64,000 nt of DNA from Dictyobacter arantiisoli (GCF_008326305.1 NZ_BIXY01000006.1:1-64000); one strand, 5' to 3'; shown: positions 9,554 through 19,719, counted from the stretch's first letter. Made by a program: numbers and translations. Notes: a model not told the origin generated them from the sequence alone.

Positions 9554-10168
9554 TAAGCGGCGTTCACCGAACCCCTTTCTCGAATAGTATCGAATACACT
9601 TGCATACCAGTTCAAATCTTCTCTAGAGCAGAGGCTGTACACGCAAATACATGACGAAAGACAGCACATTCACTACCCAATCAACATTGTCAAGCTGCCC
9701 AAAACCTCTATCCGCAATATAACAGAGAAAGCATAAATAGCGTATAAATATCCCGCCTCCTCCGTAAACAAAACATAAATGCAGCAGGAAATGATCCTCA
9801 ATACATAATTTCGAAAAGTCCAAAACCTGACCAGGCGCAGAATGGCTAACGCAGCCAGGGTTTTTGCATGCTTTTCGTTTACCACAACATTCGGTTTTTC
9901 AAAAAGTTGACAAAACCATCACAACTTTTAAGCTCCATTTTCGTAGAAAAGAGTGTCAATTCTTTAGAGAGAGATCAAAAATGAGGCAGTCCTTCAAACT
10001 CTGCATTGTTCATGCTGGCAACTTCTACCACTACAAGTTGTTTCGTATCAGCCGAAATTGCTATGCTAAACAGGTGAAGCAATGAGAGGAATATAAGGAG
10101 ATTATCTGCCAGCATATATTAGTTCACAAGCAAATTATCTAGAACTTCCATAAGGATCGGATTACCTC
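9554..10168. other. Region without a recognisable gene
   Basis: About 600 bases with only short, overlapping frames on both strands and no family signature. It contains the upstream region of the LOG-family gene. Confidence 0.35.
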
Positions 10169-10756
10169 ATGCACTATATTTGTGTCTATACTGGATCAAA
10201 CGTAGGAAGGCGACCAGAGTATCAGCAGGCGGCACGTTCGCTCGGTCAGGAGCTCAATGCACGTGGATTGGGGTTGGTGTATGGTGGAGGACGGGCTGGC
10301 TTGATGGGCATCATTGCGGATAGCGTCTTCACGGCTGGTGGTGAAGTCATCGGCGTCATTCCCAGAGATCTCTTCCCACGAGAGATCGCGAACAGTCAAG
10401 TCACCAAACTTTATGAAGTTGGGAGCATGCATGAACGCAAGGCTTTGATGGCCAAGTACGCGGATGGCTTTATCGCGCTCCCAGGAGGCTTTGGTACATT
10501 TGATGAGTTCTTCGAGATGCTCACCTGGTCACAACTCGGCATCCATCAGAAACCGCTGGGCCTGCTCAATATCGCCCACTATTTTGATCCCCTACTCTCA
10601 CTCATCGAACATGCAGTGACCGAGGGCTTCGTCAAAGACGAACATGCCCGCATGATCATCACCGCTGAAGACCCGAGTGATCTGCTCGACGCCTTCACTG
10701 CCTACACGCCATCCAATGGCAACATTTCAAAATGGAGCACCATACCAGAACCCTAA
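10169..10756 (+). CDS. LOG-family phosphoribohydrolase
   Basis: A 195-residue protein of the LOG family (TIGR00730; cytokinin riboside 5'-monophosphate phosphoribohydrolase / lysine-decarboxylase-like fold). It contains the nucleotide-binding N-terminus with GLVYGGGRAGLMG and the defining motif PGGFGTFDEFFE at residues 105-116, preceded by MHERKALM. These enzymes cleave the N-glycosidic bond of nucleoside monophosphates to release the base and ribose 5-phosphate. The bacterial role is often uncertain and may include nucleotide salvage. The ATG at 10169 is preceded by TAAGGAT. It is monocistronic, with a clear hairpin after the stop. Confidence 0.9.
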   Translation: MHYICVYTGSNVGRRPEYQQAARSLGQELNARGLGLVYGGGRAGLMGIIADSVFTAGGEVIGVIPRDLFPREIANSQVTKLYEVGSMHERKALMAKYADGFIALPGGFGTFDEFFEMLTWSQLGIHQKPLGLLNIAHYFDPLLSLIEHAVTEGFVKDEHARMIITAEDPSDLLDAFTAYTPSNGNISKWSTIPEP

Positions 10757-10764
10757 GATTACAG

Positions 10765-10795
10765 AAAAAGGAGCGGTTTGAGACCACTCCTTTTT
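10765..10795 (+). terminator. Rho-independent terminator of the LOG gene
   Basis: AAAAAGGAGCGGT (10765-10777) pairs with ACCACTCCTTTTT (10783-10795), with one G-U pair and a short loop, ending in five T. It begins 9 bases after the stop codon. Confidence 0.85.
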
Positions 10796-11024
10796 CATCG
10801 CCCTGTGCCACCATAACGTTCTCTGTCATAGCGGGCAACAACAGCGTAACATACTACATGGGTCGTGCAAAATCTTCGGTCAACCAGATCTGCCCCTTGC
10901 CATCAACAATAACATCAACACCAATCAGCGTATTTTTTGACAGGATATTAAGGCGGTGCCCATCATGCGGTGGTTTCTCCCCAAACATCGATTGATTCAA
11001 TCTCAGCGACATCGCCAGCGGCGT

Positions 11025-11945
11025 TCAGGGCACGAGTACAATCTTGCCATGGGTATGACGCTGCTCCAACTCGCGATACGCCTCTCGAACATCAGCGAGG
11101 GGATAGACACGGGCAATTGGGATTTCCAGTTCCCCCTGGTCGATACGCTGGGCAAGATCAGCCAGTACAGCCGCACTGGCCGCCTGAGCATTCCCCTCAG
11201 CCTTGACGCCATACGCTGTCACCGCCTCAAAGTTGATAATCGTATCGATACGTTCCGGTTGGACGCCAAGCTTGAGTGCAAGTTCGACGTAATCGGCACC
11301 GAATGTATCAATAAAGGCGTCGAGGTGATCGTCAGTGACCGCACGAATACGCTCCTCGACGCCCTCACCGTAGGCAACCGGGATAACACCGTGGTCGTGC
11401 AGCCACTGATGATGAGCTGGACTGGCCAGGCCAATCACCTTTGCACCCTCTCTTCTTGCCAGTTGAACCACGATAGAGCCGACTCCGCCTGCGGCACCTG
11501 AGACAATGACGGTATCTCCCTGTTTCAGCGAAACAGCGCGAATTGCCGCGTAGGCTGTTGTCCCGGCAATAAACAACGAGCCAGCAACCTCCCAGGAGAC
11601 GTTGCGCGGACGATGGGTAAGATCGCAGCTCTCCACAACAACAAACTCTGCCTGGCTGGCTCGCCCGTTCGTAAAACCAATCACCTCATCGCCGACAGCA
11701 AAACCTTGCACTCCTTCACTGACAACGGCAACAACGCCTGCCAGGTCGCTGCCCTGCCCAGAAGGAAATGTGGCAGGCCACCGATCAGCAAACAATCCCT
11801 TACGGATGGACACCTCCCCTGGATTAATACCGGCTGCCCTGACTTTGACAAGGACTTGTCCCGGACCCGGAACAGGTCGCTCGACATCGACCACCTGCAA
11901 CACATTGATTCCGCCATATTGATCAAATCTGACAGCTTTGGGCAT
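11025..11945 (-). CDS. Zinc-independent MDR oxidoreductase (quinone oxidoreductase-like)
   Basis: A 306-residue medium-chain dehydrogenase/reductase of the quinone-oxidoreductase branch. It starts MPKAVRFDQYGGINVLQVVD, has the GroES-like N-terminal half (AAGINPGEVSIRKG, GSDLAGVVA) and then the NAD(P)H-binding Rossmann motif SGAAGGVGSIVVQLAR. The zinc-ligand cysteines of alcohol dehydrogenases are not seen. The start is the ATG at 11945, since AGGAGGGGAGA lies directly upstream; longer in-frame starts lack this. An HxlR-type regulator gene is divergent about 190 bases away, a common arrangement in which the regulator controls a stress-induced oxidoreductase. Confidence 0.88.
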   Translation of the reverse strand: MPKAVRFDQYGGINVLQVVDVERPVPGPGQVLVKVRAAGINPGEVSIRKGLFADRWPATFPSGQGSDLAGVVAVVSEGVQGFAVGDEVIGFTNGRASQAEFVVVESCDLTHRPRNVSWEVAGSLFIAGTTAYAAIRAVSLKQGDTVIVSGAAGGVGSIVVQLARREGAKVIGLASPAHHQWLHDHGVIPVAYGEGVEERIRAVTDDHLDAFIDTFGADYVELALKLGVQPERIDTIINFEAVTAYGVKAEGNAQAASAAVLADLAQRIDQGELEIPIARVYPLADVREAYRELEQRHTHGKIVLVP

Positions 11946-12138
11946 TCTCCCCTCCTTTTTCTCATTTCTCATTCGATTAAGGAAACTCTCTTCCTTTAAT
12001 AAAGTTACGTGAAAGAACAAGTGAAAGATTTTTTATATCCTTTGATTTCAGATGAGTGAATAACCTATCACTGGTAGCTACTCTACATGAAAAACATCTA
12101 TCTTGTAAGAAGGCACTAAAAAGTGATAGAGTTACCAT

Positions 12139-12542
12139 ATGGAAACTACACAACAAACACCCCCTGATATTTTTCAGGCGAACTGCCTGTCACGGCATGT
12201 GCTCCAATTGATCGCGGATCAGTGGACACCCCTGGTTATCTATGCCTTGGAAAGGGATACTATGCGCTTTGGCCAATTGCTTAAGCGCATTGATGGCATC
12301 TCAAAAAAATGCTGACACAAACATTGCGGGCGCTGGAACGCAATGGCCTGGTCCAGCGCGTCGTCTATCCTGTTGTGCCTCCAGTCAAGGAAAGGTCACG
12401 ATCTCTGTGCGCCTCATCAAAAGTGATAACTTCCCTCTGCATGCGCTTGCTCATCAATCGTCTGGTACCTCTTCACGGAGTAAAGATGTCTTGGGGAGCG
12501 TTGAACAAAGAGTCAAACTCGTTCCAGCTTCTTATTCGCTAA
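12139..12542 (+). pseudogene. HxlR-family regulator, frameshifted
   Basis: The frame from the ATG at 12139 gives a typical HxlR/MarR-like winged-helix start (CLSRHVLQLIADQWTPLVIY and on through RFGQLLKRIDGIS). It then stops shortly after a run of seven A at 12303-12309. The homology resumes one frame over as MLTQTLRALERNGLVQRVVY and PVVPPV. Restoring one A gives the family's continuous GISKKMLTQTL. Beyond PVVPPV the C-terminal helix is not recognisable, and the reading overlaps the antisense of the permease gene. Either decay or a sequencing error in the homopolymer explains the frameshift; the damaged tail favours decay. Confidence 0.75.
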
Positions 12543-13526
12543 TCTGCTTTGCAGGAGAATCACCACAAGCAAAAAGGCACCACGCACAACATCCTGCCAG
12601 AATGGATTGAGTGTTACGCCAGCACCACTCAGAAAGTTCAGAATATTGAGGATAAAGCCAAGAAGCAAAACTCCTACAAAGGTTCCAAAGACTGACCCTT
12701 CACCACCGGAGATGAGCGTACCACCTACGACAACAGCAGCAATGGCTGAGAGTTCATATCCATTTGCCAGATTACCAGAGCCGCTAAAGGTCTGGATCGC
12801 GATAAACACGCCGGCAAGTCCTGCTAAGGCTCCGCTCAGCATATATGCTCCAAGCAACGTGCTATTGACACGAACACCAAGCAATCGGGCAGCCTCTGCA
12901 TTCCCTCCAATCGCCAGCAGGTGGCGAGCAAAACGTGAATAGTTGAGGACAAGCATACCAATCAGAAAAGCCACAACCAGGACGATAACAGGATTGGGAA
13001 TGCCAAAAAGATCCCCATTGCCAAAGTTGATCAGGTCGCTACTCATGACTGTGACGTTATGCTCATTTGAGAAATATAAGGCTAAGCCTCGCACTCCCAA
13101 CAGTGTCGCGAGCGTTGCGACAAAGGGAGGAACGTGCATCTGTGTAATAATAAAGCCATTAAAGAGACCCACCGCCAGACCGGTAAGAACCGCGGCAGCC
13201 AGAGCGAACCACATGCCGTGTGAACTGGTAAGCGCAACCACAACTGAGGAGAGCGCAATCGTTGAACCGACAGACAAATCGATCCCCCCAGTGATAATCA
13301 CAAATGTCATTCCCAGAGCGATGAGTCCAATAGGGACATTCGAAACCAATACGTTGTCCAAAATATTATAGGAAGTCAGGAAGCCATTAAAGCTGATTGA
13401 ACTTATTACAAAAACCAGCACCAGCGCAATCAATGCCCCTTGCTGCCGGATGATTGTGATAGCGGTTGCCCAGGGATTGCTTGCTGATCGTGCTTGCTGA
13501 TTTTTTGGTGTCGCAATTTGTGCCAT
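12513..13526 (-). CDS. Sugar ABC transporter permease (RbsC family)
   Basis: A 337-residue inner-membrane permease of the BPD_transp_2 (RbsC/XylH) family with about ten hydrophobic helices. The family hallmark GMTFVIITGGIDLSVGSTIAL is present, as are GLFNGFIITQMHVPPFVATLA and GNAEAARLLGVRV. The ATG at 13526 has GAGAGGA 8 bases upstream; the TTG two codons earlier is less likely. It lies 60 bases downstream of a second permease of the same family. The usual ATPase and periplasmic binding protein genes are absent nearby, so the transporter must recruit them from elsewhere or is inactive. Confidence 0.88.
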   Translation of the reverse strand: MAQIATPKNQQARSASNPWATAITIIRQQGALIALVLVFVISSISFNGFLTSYNILDNVLVSNVPIGLIALGMTFVIITGGIDLSVGSTIALSSVVVALTSSHGMWFALAAAVLTGLAVGLFNGFIITQMHVPPFVATLATLLGVRGLALYFSNEHNVTVMSSDLINFGNGDLFGIPNPVIVLVVAFLIGMLVLNYSRFARHLLAIGGNAEAARLLGVRVNSTLLGAYMLSGALAGLAGVFIAIQTFSGSGNLANGYELSAIAAVVVGGTLISGGEGSVFGTFVGVLLLGFILNILNFLSGAGVTLNPFWQDVVRGAFLLVVILLQSRLANKKLERV

Positions 13527-13586
13527 CTTCAAATCCTCTCAAAGGATGTGCTCATGTATCAATTAGGAACAGTCATTGCAGGGATC

Positions 13587-14595
13587 TTATGCCGCATTTC
13601 GCTGGGTCTGTAAATAGACCGCCAGGATGATGAGCAGTGCTTCCACAACCCTGGAAATATCAGCAGAGATGTTATTGGCGGTCAAGGAGAAGGTCAGCAA
13701 TTGGATAAAAATCACTCCCACGAAGGTTCCTGGGATGTTGGCCTGCCCACCCAGCAGTGACGAACCTCCGACGGCGACGATAGCGTTCAACTCCATGCCC
13801 AGGCCAATACCACCTGGATCAGCCGAAGAGTTATTTGAGATATAGAATATCCCGGCGATGCCAGCCAGAACGCCTATGATGATATAGACAGTCAATTTTA
13901 CGCGTGCCACAGGAATACCAGCCAGACGAGCAGCAGGTTCATTGCCACCGGTTGCCACCACCTGCTGCCCAAACACTGTTCCACGCACCAGCCAGATAAA
14001 GAAGAGCGCAATGATCAACATCACGATAACCTGGAAAGGAGCACCCAGGATTGTTCCGCTACCGATGAACTGAAAGGTAGGATTTGAGAAATCGACGACC
14101 CCATTCACAAGCACTTCAGCAATGCCGCGTCCAGCAATATATAAGATCAGGGTGGCTACAATGGGCTGGATGCGGAAGACGGTTACCAGGAAGCCATTGA
14201 AAAGGCCACACAGCGCGGCTACGAGCACGGCCACGACAATTGCAACGATATAGGAGATGGGACCACTAAGAGAAAAGATTCTGCCGACGAAGATAAGCGC
14301 GGCTACGGAGCCGGCAATTGACATGACTGAACCGACCGAAAGATCAATACCACCAGTCGCAATTACCAGCGTCATGCCCATTGCCAGAATCACGGTTTCA
14401 GCAACCTGATACAGGTTTGTGCTGAGCGTTTGCGCCGAGAGAAAGTGGGGAGTCACGATCATATTAAAGAGGATCAGCAGAATCAATGCTCCAAACGTTC
14501 CATATATCTGCCCATATTCGCGTAAGCGACCAAATGAAAAGGGAGCTCAGCAATATACTGAGTATGAATGCAAAGAAAAATGTAATACGCCTCAT
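13587..14595 (-). CDS. Sugar ABC transporter permease (RbsC family), frameshift near N-terminus
   Basis: The second permease of the pair, with GMTLVIATGGIDLSVGSVMSI, GLFNGFLVTVFRIQPIVATL and GNEPAARLAGIPV. The intact frame covers about 300 residues from a possible TTG at 14486, short for the family. A better start is the ATG at 14595, with GGAGG about 8-10 bases upstream and a hydrophobic opening MRRITFFFAFILSILLSS. It runs one frame off from the body (RLREYGQIYGTFGALILLIL). Removing one base in the AAAA/GGG tract at about 14537-14543 (plus strand) joins the two into a normal-length permease. The gene is either a pseudogene, translated from the weak internal start, or affected by a sequencing error. 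Confidence 0.75.
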
Positions 14596-15305
14596 AGCAG
14601 AATGTCCTCCTTCAGACACAATCGAGAAAATATGCACGTAAACACAATAAATCCTTACAACTATATCTATAGATATATCCACAAAATCCTTATTCTTACG
14701 TGGCTGCGCCAATGCAGCAGTTTCACACTCCCTAATTATTCGATACAACTCATGCGCCAGAGCATGACAGCTAAAAGGTGAATTGAATGTGGGCTAGCAA
14801 CCTCCCTTTTTGCTCTTCCTCCGTAGCCAGCAAAGTACCTCCTGGCAGCTTGCTCGATTGAGCACAAAAATCATTAGGAAGCAAGCAATACATCATATAA
14901 TTCAAATTCAATTAGGAAAAATACGAATTGAATAATTACAGTGTAAACTCAAAAAGCTTGAATGTCAAGGTCGGTCCTTATTTGAATGCTATGCAAGATC
15001 TACCAGCAATATACTATGTTGGAACATAGAATCAGGAATATTTCCGGTAAATTTAACCTAAAAAGAAAAAATCTAGCAGATAAAGTCTCTATTTCCTCCT
15101 ATTTCGAATACGGATGAGTCAATAAGCGTGTATAATGAAGGAAATACTGTTTGCAGCCTGTGCGATAAGTGTTCAGCTATTGACAGCGCAATGGCTACCC
15201 TTTCTATTAGACGGTAACGATTAGCCATGCAACGAATTGAAGGGAGATATCGAATAAGATGTCATGTATCGTAGTGGAAGTTCTCAATGAACAAATAGCG
15301 GTGAT
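14596..15305. promoter_or_regulatory. Divergent control region, permeases / ArsR regulator
   Basis: About 700 AT-rich bases without a gene. TCAATTAGGAAAAATACGAATTGA at about 14,909 has inverted TCAATT/AATTGA halves, resembling TCAATTAGGAACAG upstream of the second permease (13,560) and TCAATTAAGAACAG upstream of the glycosidase pair (20,098). This may be a shared operator of the adjacent ArsR-type regulator. Confidence 0.35.
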
Positions 15306-16325
15306 ATGATGCAAGGAAAAGTATTATTTCTCGATCTGACCACTGATAATGAGGTATCACTCAGAATGTTAAAAGCACTGAGTTCTGATACACGCCTGGC
15401 AATACTATCTTATTTAGGTGATCGCACCATCAATGTAAATGAGATTGCAGAAGCATTGCAAATCGCACCCTCTTCAGCGACAACGCATATACAAATACTA
15501 GAAAAGGCGGATTTGATACGCACAAAAGTGATACCTGCGACCCATGGCTTACAGAAGCTCTGTGCCCGTACCTATGATGATGTACATATCCATATAGAGC
15601 ACACGGAAAAGAATACCAATGAATCGTTTAGTGTGACAATGCCGGTCGGGCAATTTTATGATTTTGAGGTACAACCCACCTGCGGCTTAGCTAGTTCAAC
15701 CAGCCTGATCGGATTGCTGGATCATCCAGCCAGCTTCTACGAACCTGATCATGTGCATGCCCAATTGCTCTGGTTTGGCAATGGCTATGTTGCCTACCGT
15801 TTTCCCAATCACCTGCCCATCGGGGCCACAGCACTCCAACTCGATCTGAGTGCGGAAATCTGTTCGGAAGCACCATTGCATCATCTCAACTGGCCGTCGG
15901 ATATCACTTTGTGGATCAATGGCGTAGAGATTGGGAGCTGGACCAGTCCGGCAGACTTTGGCGGAAAACGTGGTTTTTTAACACCTTCATGGTGGAGCAC
16001 AAAAGATAGTCAGTACGGCATGCTCAAAATCTGGTCAGTAACAGGGGAGAACAGTTACATCGATGGAAAAATGATCAGCTCAGTCTGTGTAGACGATCTC
16101 CATATTAGCGAGAAACCCTTCATCGATGTGCGTCTGGGTATTAAATCCGACGCATTGAACGTGGGAGGACTCAATCTCTTTGGCGAACAATTTGGCAATT
16201 ATCCTCAGCCAATTGTACTCAATGTGAATTATGCCCATTCGAAAAATTCTGGGAATACCAGGACGAATCAGCAAGCAGTAAGGACTGGTGATACGACCGT
16301 AGAACAGGAAAGTGCTTTAGGGTAA
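15306..16325 (+). CDS. ArsR-type regulator with large C-terminal domain
   Basis: A 339-residue protein whose residues about 18-90 form an ArsR winged helix (ALSSDTRLAILSYLGDRTIN, then EIAEALQIAPSSATTHIQIL, EKADLIRT). About 230 residues with a beta-rich, ligand-binding-like composition follow. No metal-binding Cys pair of classical ArsR is visible. Regulators with this architecture are often found beside sugar transport and glycosidase genes; here they are the permease pair on one side and two exported enzymes on the other, so sugar-responsive control is a reasonable inference. The start is one of two adjacent ATGs (15306 or 15309). No strong ribosome-binding site is visible. Confidence 0.8.
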   Translation: MMQGKVLFLDLTTDNEVSLRMLKALSSDTRLAILSYLGDRTINVNEIAEALQIAPSSATTHIQILEKADLIRTKVIPATHGLQKLCARTYDDVHIHIEHTEKNTNESFSVTMPVGQFYDFEVQPTCGLASSTSLIGLLDHPASFYEPDHVHAQLLWFGNGYVAYRFPNHLPIGATALQLDLSAEICSEAPLHHLNWPSDITLWINGVEIGSWTSPADFGGKRGFLTPSWWSTKDSQYGMLKIWSVTGENSYIDGKMISSVCVDDLHISEKPFIDVRLGIKSDALNVGGLNLFGEQFGNYPQPIVLNVNYAHSKNSGNTRTNQQAVRTGDTTVEQESALG

Positions 16326-16480
16326 AGCAGGAAAAAGAACCATATCTCTATAGAAAGCGCTTTCTCACCGCATTCGTCACGCTCATATCTCTACATGCAT
16401 GAGCTTACAACAGGCCTGAAAGAAAACGTTCTCTAAGAGAGTGTCAGCCTCCCAGTACCACCGGGATCTTGCTGCTCACT

Positions 16481-16515
16481 GGCTGGCAGGCGCGCAAGCG
16501 CCTGCCAGCCTTTTT
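16481..16515 (+). terminator. Rho-independent terminator
   Basis: A 13-bp perfect GC-rich stem (16481-16493 with 16498-16510), a GCAA tetraloop, then five T. It is a textbook intrinsic terminator for the ArsR-type gene about 155 bases upstream. Confidence 0.85.
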
Positions 16516-16569
16516 AGTGTGTAATGCAGGAAAGGTGCTATGCACCTTTCCTGCATTACACACTAAAAA
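16511..16569. terminator. 28-bp perfect hairpin
   Basis: Bases 16511-16538 pair perfectly with 16542-16569 around a 3-base loop. The arms begin TTTTT and end AAAAA, so it could terminate in either direction. It shares its TTTTT with the preceding terminator, giving a tandem arrangement. Confidence 0.7.
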
Positions 16570-16763
16570 ACAGTTTTGAGCACCGCAGGTGCGAAAACTC
16601 ATGCACAGAGATCATGGAGTGCATGGGAATCAAACACTATCTAAATTATGCGGTATGCTTCTGTTTATCCAACTCGGATGGCTGAAATTTCTGTAACGAG
16701 ATTGCAAATCAAAGAGGATTAGCATAGATGTAAGCATGCTATCTCCGCGACAGTCCTTTACAG

Positions 16764-16819
16764 GCGTAGCAGAGAGTGGAAGAATTCCATCCAGAGGTCG
16801 CTTCCACTCTCTGCTACGC
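16764..16819. terminator. 19-bp perfect inverted repeat after the GtaA-like gene
   Basis: Bases 16764-16782 pair perfectly with 16801-16819, with an 18-base loop. It lies about 40 bases beyond the stop of the minus-strand gene that ends at 16861, in a convergent gap, and is probably that gene's terminator. Confidence 0.6.
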
Positions 16820-16860
16820 AAGTCAATCACTCTTCAGCGGCAAGCTCAATTGCAAGCAGG

Positions 16861-19719
16861 CTAATGACCACTCTTAATACGCGCGAGAAGTGAGAAGAGA
16901 CCTCCAACCACTGGACGAGCCTGAAAACCATTTTGTGTGTTTGAGATGGTATCATACCAGTCGGTAAAAGGAACCCGCGATGGGGATGTGTTTGCAAAGG
17001 AATACAGGGCATCAATTAAAAATTGACGGAGCTGAATATTGTCGGTAGACGCGGCGGTCCAGAGTTCCCAGTCAGACTTTGTATAGGTATGACGTGTGTC
17101 AAGTGGAATGCCATACTGATTCTTCTTCTGGAGATACCAGTTAGCCTCCTCCTGCAGGACAGAGGTAGGAATCAAGTTCAGTCCTAGCGTACGATCGGGA
17201 AATGCATTGTACTTCAGACTGTAGGTGCCTGCACCAGTGCCCTGATCAGTATCTGCCTCCGTATAGGCAATGTCAAGGTGCGCCTGTGAGGAATCCTGAC
17301 CAAGTTGTGCCCATTGTGTGATCAAAGTGGCAGCGGTATTGGAGTAGAATTGCTGATCAGAGGACTTTCCGGCTGCATGAGCAATAATACCCATAGCACC
17401 AATTCCAAGGATGCCTTTGAGCGCGAGATTAGTACTGTGGGCAATCAGGCCAGTGAAATCATCGGTCTGGTTTTGTAACAACGGATCAAGGGCATTGGGT
17501 CGGCTGGGATTCCCTCCATTGGGGGCGTTGAGATAGTCAGCCCACTGCTTAAAAATGGTGTAATGGGCATTACTGTAGGTGGAAGCATCACTGGCACTTG
17601 CCTGAAGGATATAAGCAGCTGCCATGATTAACATATTTGCAGTCTCTTCAACTTGCATGTTTTCTCCACCGCCATCGTTGTGTCCACTGGCATTGGGATA
17701 GGATGATCCCAGGTCATGCACACAATAAGGCCGCGGCCAGAGTCCACTTTCGACATAATGGAGGATCGGTGCCAGGATCAGGCTTAACAGGTTCGGGCTC
17801 AGGTAGTAAAGGATAGGGAACATAGGATAGATGACATCTATCGTTGAGACATTCCCATCACTACTGATCTCTTTGAGGAATAACCAGGGAGCACTCGATG
17901 TGTTCACTAGTTCGATCCCTCCGAAGGCCTGACGAGCTGCCAGTGCACAAAGAGCCGCATAATGTGCGCCACCCGCTGCGACAGCGGCGCGCGCAATCGA
18001 GGCGTCCAGCGTATTTGCCCGTGCGAGTACTGCCAATGCGGTCGCATCATTGTAGGCTGCCCCCAACATCTGAGACCAGTTGGACCAGTAGGATTGCCAC
18101 AACGGGGATATTTGTCCGCCCTGATAACTTACAGCTGGCTGGCGGACATGACCAAGAACGAAGACAATTGGTGCATTGGGTGTCCCACTCAGGGTGCCCA
18201 GATTAAAATTGAAGCCGAAGACAGGCCAGCGATCATTGATAGCACGCGGCATACCCGTGTCCATAGTATTGCTAAGGTTACCTTGCGACACGGCCTGAGA
18301 ACGCACTACGCTATCCTGACCACTCTGATAGGTAAAACCGGGTCCGTTGGTCGCCCAGATGGCTGATCCCCACGATGGATAATCATTGGTCTCAGCGAGT
18401 ATCTGGGGCACATTGGGTGTTACCGAGAAGGCGTTGACATTCTGCGTTCCAGTGTTGATGGTCTGATACGCCCAGTTGATCGGCGTGGTATTGGTTCCAT
18501 GTGCCCACTCACCTGAGATATCCATATAAACGCTAACAGTATGTGTTTTCCCATCATTACTATGCGCCTGAACGTAAATATATCCAAAGGGGATGGAGAG
18601 CAGTTGAACGTTTGTTGCTTCAATAGGCGAAAGGAAGTTGACATACAGATTTACCGCGCCGGCTTGAAAGACGTAGCGCGACTGCGTTGCGGTAATCTCT
18701 AGCTGAATTTGTGTTGCGGTCTGGACGGTGCCAATACTGCCAGGCGCACCAAAGAAGACGTAAGAGGTGCCATCCACGCGCACAATACCAGTAATCGCTT
18801 TCACGTTCCCATTCCAAAAGGTCGACCAGCTCCCTGGAGCGACATCAGAATTTTGCCAGGTGCTGACATAAGGATTACGTACAATCAGGGGGACGGATGG
18901 CGGACGAAGAGGCGTCAATGCAGGTACCGTCTGATACAGAGTGCGGACATCTGCATCACTGAGCGCCTGACGAGAGATCTGCACATCATCAATTAAGCCA
19001 GACCAGTAATCCACCGAACCACCAAATTTTGCGCGCCCAATCACTGTCTCACCAGTCGCATTCCAGGCCGAGCTTACCGTCTGTGTACCCACCAGCGCTC
19101 CGTTGACATAGAGACGGCTCTGATGATTTGCTGCATCATAGACACCTACAAGGTGGTACCAGGTGTTGACAATGGGTGAGAATGGTGAGGTAGCCCGTAC
19201 AGAGGTTCCTGTTGTCGCATCCGCATTGACCAAACTAAACGCGAATTTTCCTCCCTCTGAACCAGCCGCTGGACTGGTATATTGAAGAAAGAAACCACTC
19301 ACGTTCGAGCCATCCTGACTCACAGCGGTAGCCCAGTTGTTTAACGAGGCTAATTGGACCCATGCGGCAACTGAAAAACTGCTACTTGTGTCGACCACAT
19401 TGTGGTTGATATCAACAGTGGTATTGCTTCCGTTGAAACTGAGCGCAGTACCATTCTTACCCGTTGTCCAGGTAGGATTGCCATTTAATACGCCGTTATG
19501 ATTGCCACCGGATGTATCAGTTGCGCTTGTACCGCTCCCATTGTCTAAGGGCCAGTAACCAGCAAGACCAGGAGTTGCTGCATGGGCAGCCTGAGAGGAG
19601 AAAAACATGCTGTCTAAGGCAGCAGCTGAGATGCCAAGGGCGGCCCCCATTTTCAGAAAATTACGGCGGCTCACATTCCCCATCAACGGGAAATGAAATA
19701 ATCGTTGCTGCTCATCCAT
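16861..19719 (-). CDS. Tat-exported LamG / glutaminase A-like protein
   Basis: A 952-residue exported protein. The N-terminus has a twin-arginine signal (SRRNFLKMGAALGIS, cleavage after AHA at about residue 47). Residues about 50-270 are a LamG/concanavalin-like jelly roll (GLAGYWPLDNGSGTSATDTS, then VDYWSGLIDDVQISRQALSD). From about 275 onward the protein matches the GtaA-type family of fungal glutaminase A (DUF4964/DUF5127, DUF4965, DUF1793), with RPPSVPLIVRNPYVSTW, MQVEETANMLIMAAA, YTKSDWELW and the C-terminal PVVGGLFSLL. It probably acts outside the cell on glutamine-containing or glycan substrates; the true substrate is unknown. AAGGAG about 10 bases before the ATG supports the start. 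It is divergent from the GH127 gene. Confidence 0.8.
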   Translation of the reverse strand: MDEQQRLFHFPLMGNVSRRNFLKMGAALGISAAALDSMFFSSQAAHAATPGLAGYWPLDNGSGTSATDTSGGNHNGVLNGNPTWTTGKNGTALSFNGSNTTVDINHNVVDTSSSFSVAAWVQLASLNNWATAVSQDGSNVSGFFLQYTSPAAGSEGGKFAFSLVNADATTGTSVRATSPFSPIVNTWYHLVGVYDAANHQSRLYVNGALVGTQTVSSAWNATGETVIGRAKFGGSVDYWSGLIDDVQISRQALSDADVRTLYQTVPALTPLRPPSVPLIVRNPYVSTWQNSDVAPGSWSTFWNGNVKAITGIVRVDGTSYVFFGAPGSIGTVQTATQIQLEITATQSRYVFQAGAVNLYVNFLSPIEATNVQLLSIPFGYIYVQAHSNDGKTHTVSVYMDISGEWAHGTNTTPINWAYQTINTGTQNVNAFSVTPNVPQILAETNDYPSWGSAIWATNGPGFTYQSGQDSVVRSQAVSQGNLSNTMDTGMPRAINDRWPVFGFNFNLGTLSGTPNAPIVFVLGHVRQPAVSYQGGQISPLWQSYWSNWSQMLGAAYNDATALAVLARANTLDASIARAAVAAGGAHYAALCALAARQAFGGIELVNTSSAPWLFLKEISSDGNVSTIDVIYPMFPILYYLSPNLLSLILAPILHYVESGLWPRPYCVHDLGSSYPNASGHNDGGGENMQVEETANMLIMAAAYILQASASDASTYSNAHYTIFKQWADYLNAPNGGNPSRPNALDPLLQNQTDDFTGLIAHSTNLALKGILGIGAMGIIAHAAGKSSDQQFYSNTAATLITQWAQLGQDSSQAHLDIAYTEADTDQGTGAGTYSLKYNAFPDRTLGLNLIPTSVLQEEANWYLQKKNQYGIPLDTRHTYTKSDWELWTAASTDNIQLRQFLIDALYSFANTSPSRVPFTDWYDTISNTQNGFQARPVVGGLFSLLARIKSGH

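Noticed and set aside
9623-10085. Three short frames between the ABC ATPase and the LOG gene
   Set aside because: They overlap each other on both strands, lack ribosome-binding sites and show no family signature.
11602-11999. Plus-strand frames over the MDR oxidoreductase
   Set aside because: They are antisense to a clear MDR gene with a strong ribosome-binding site.
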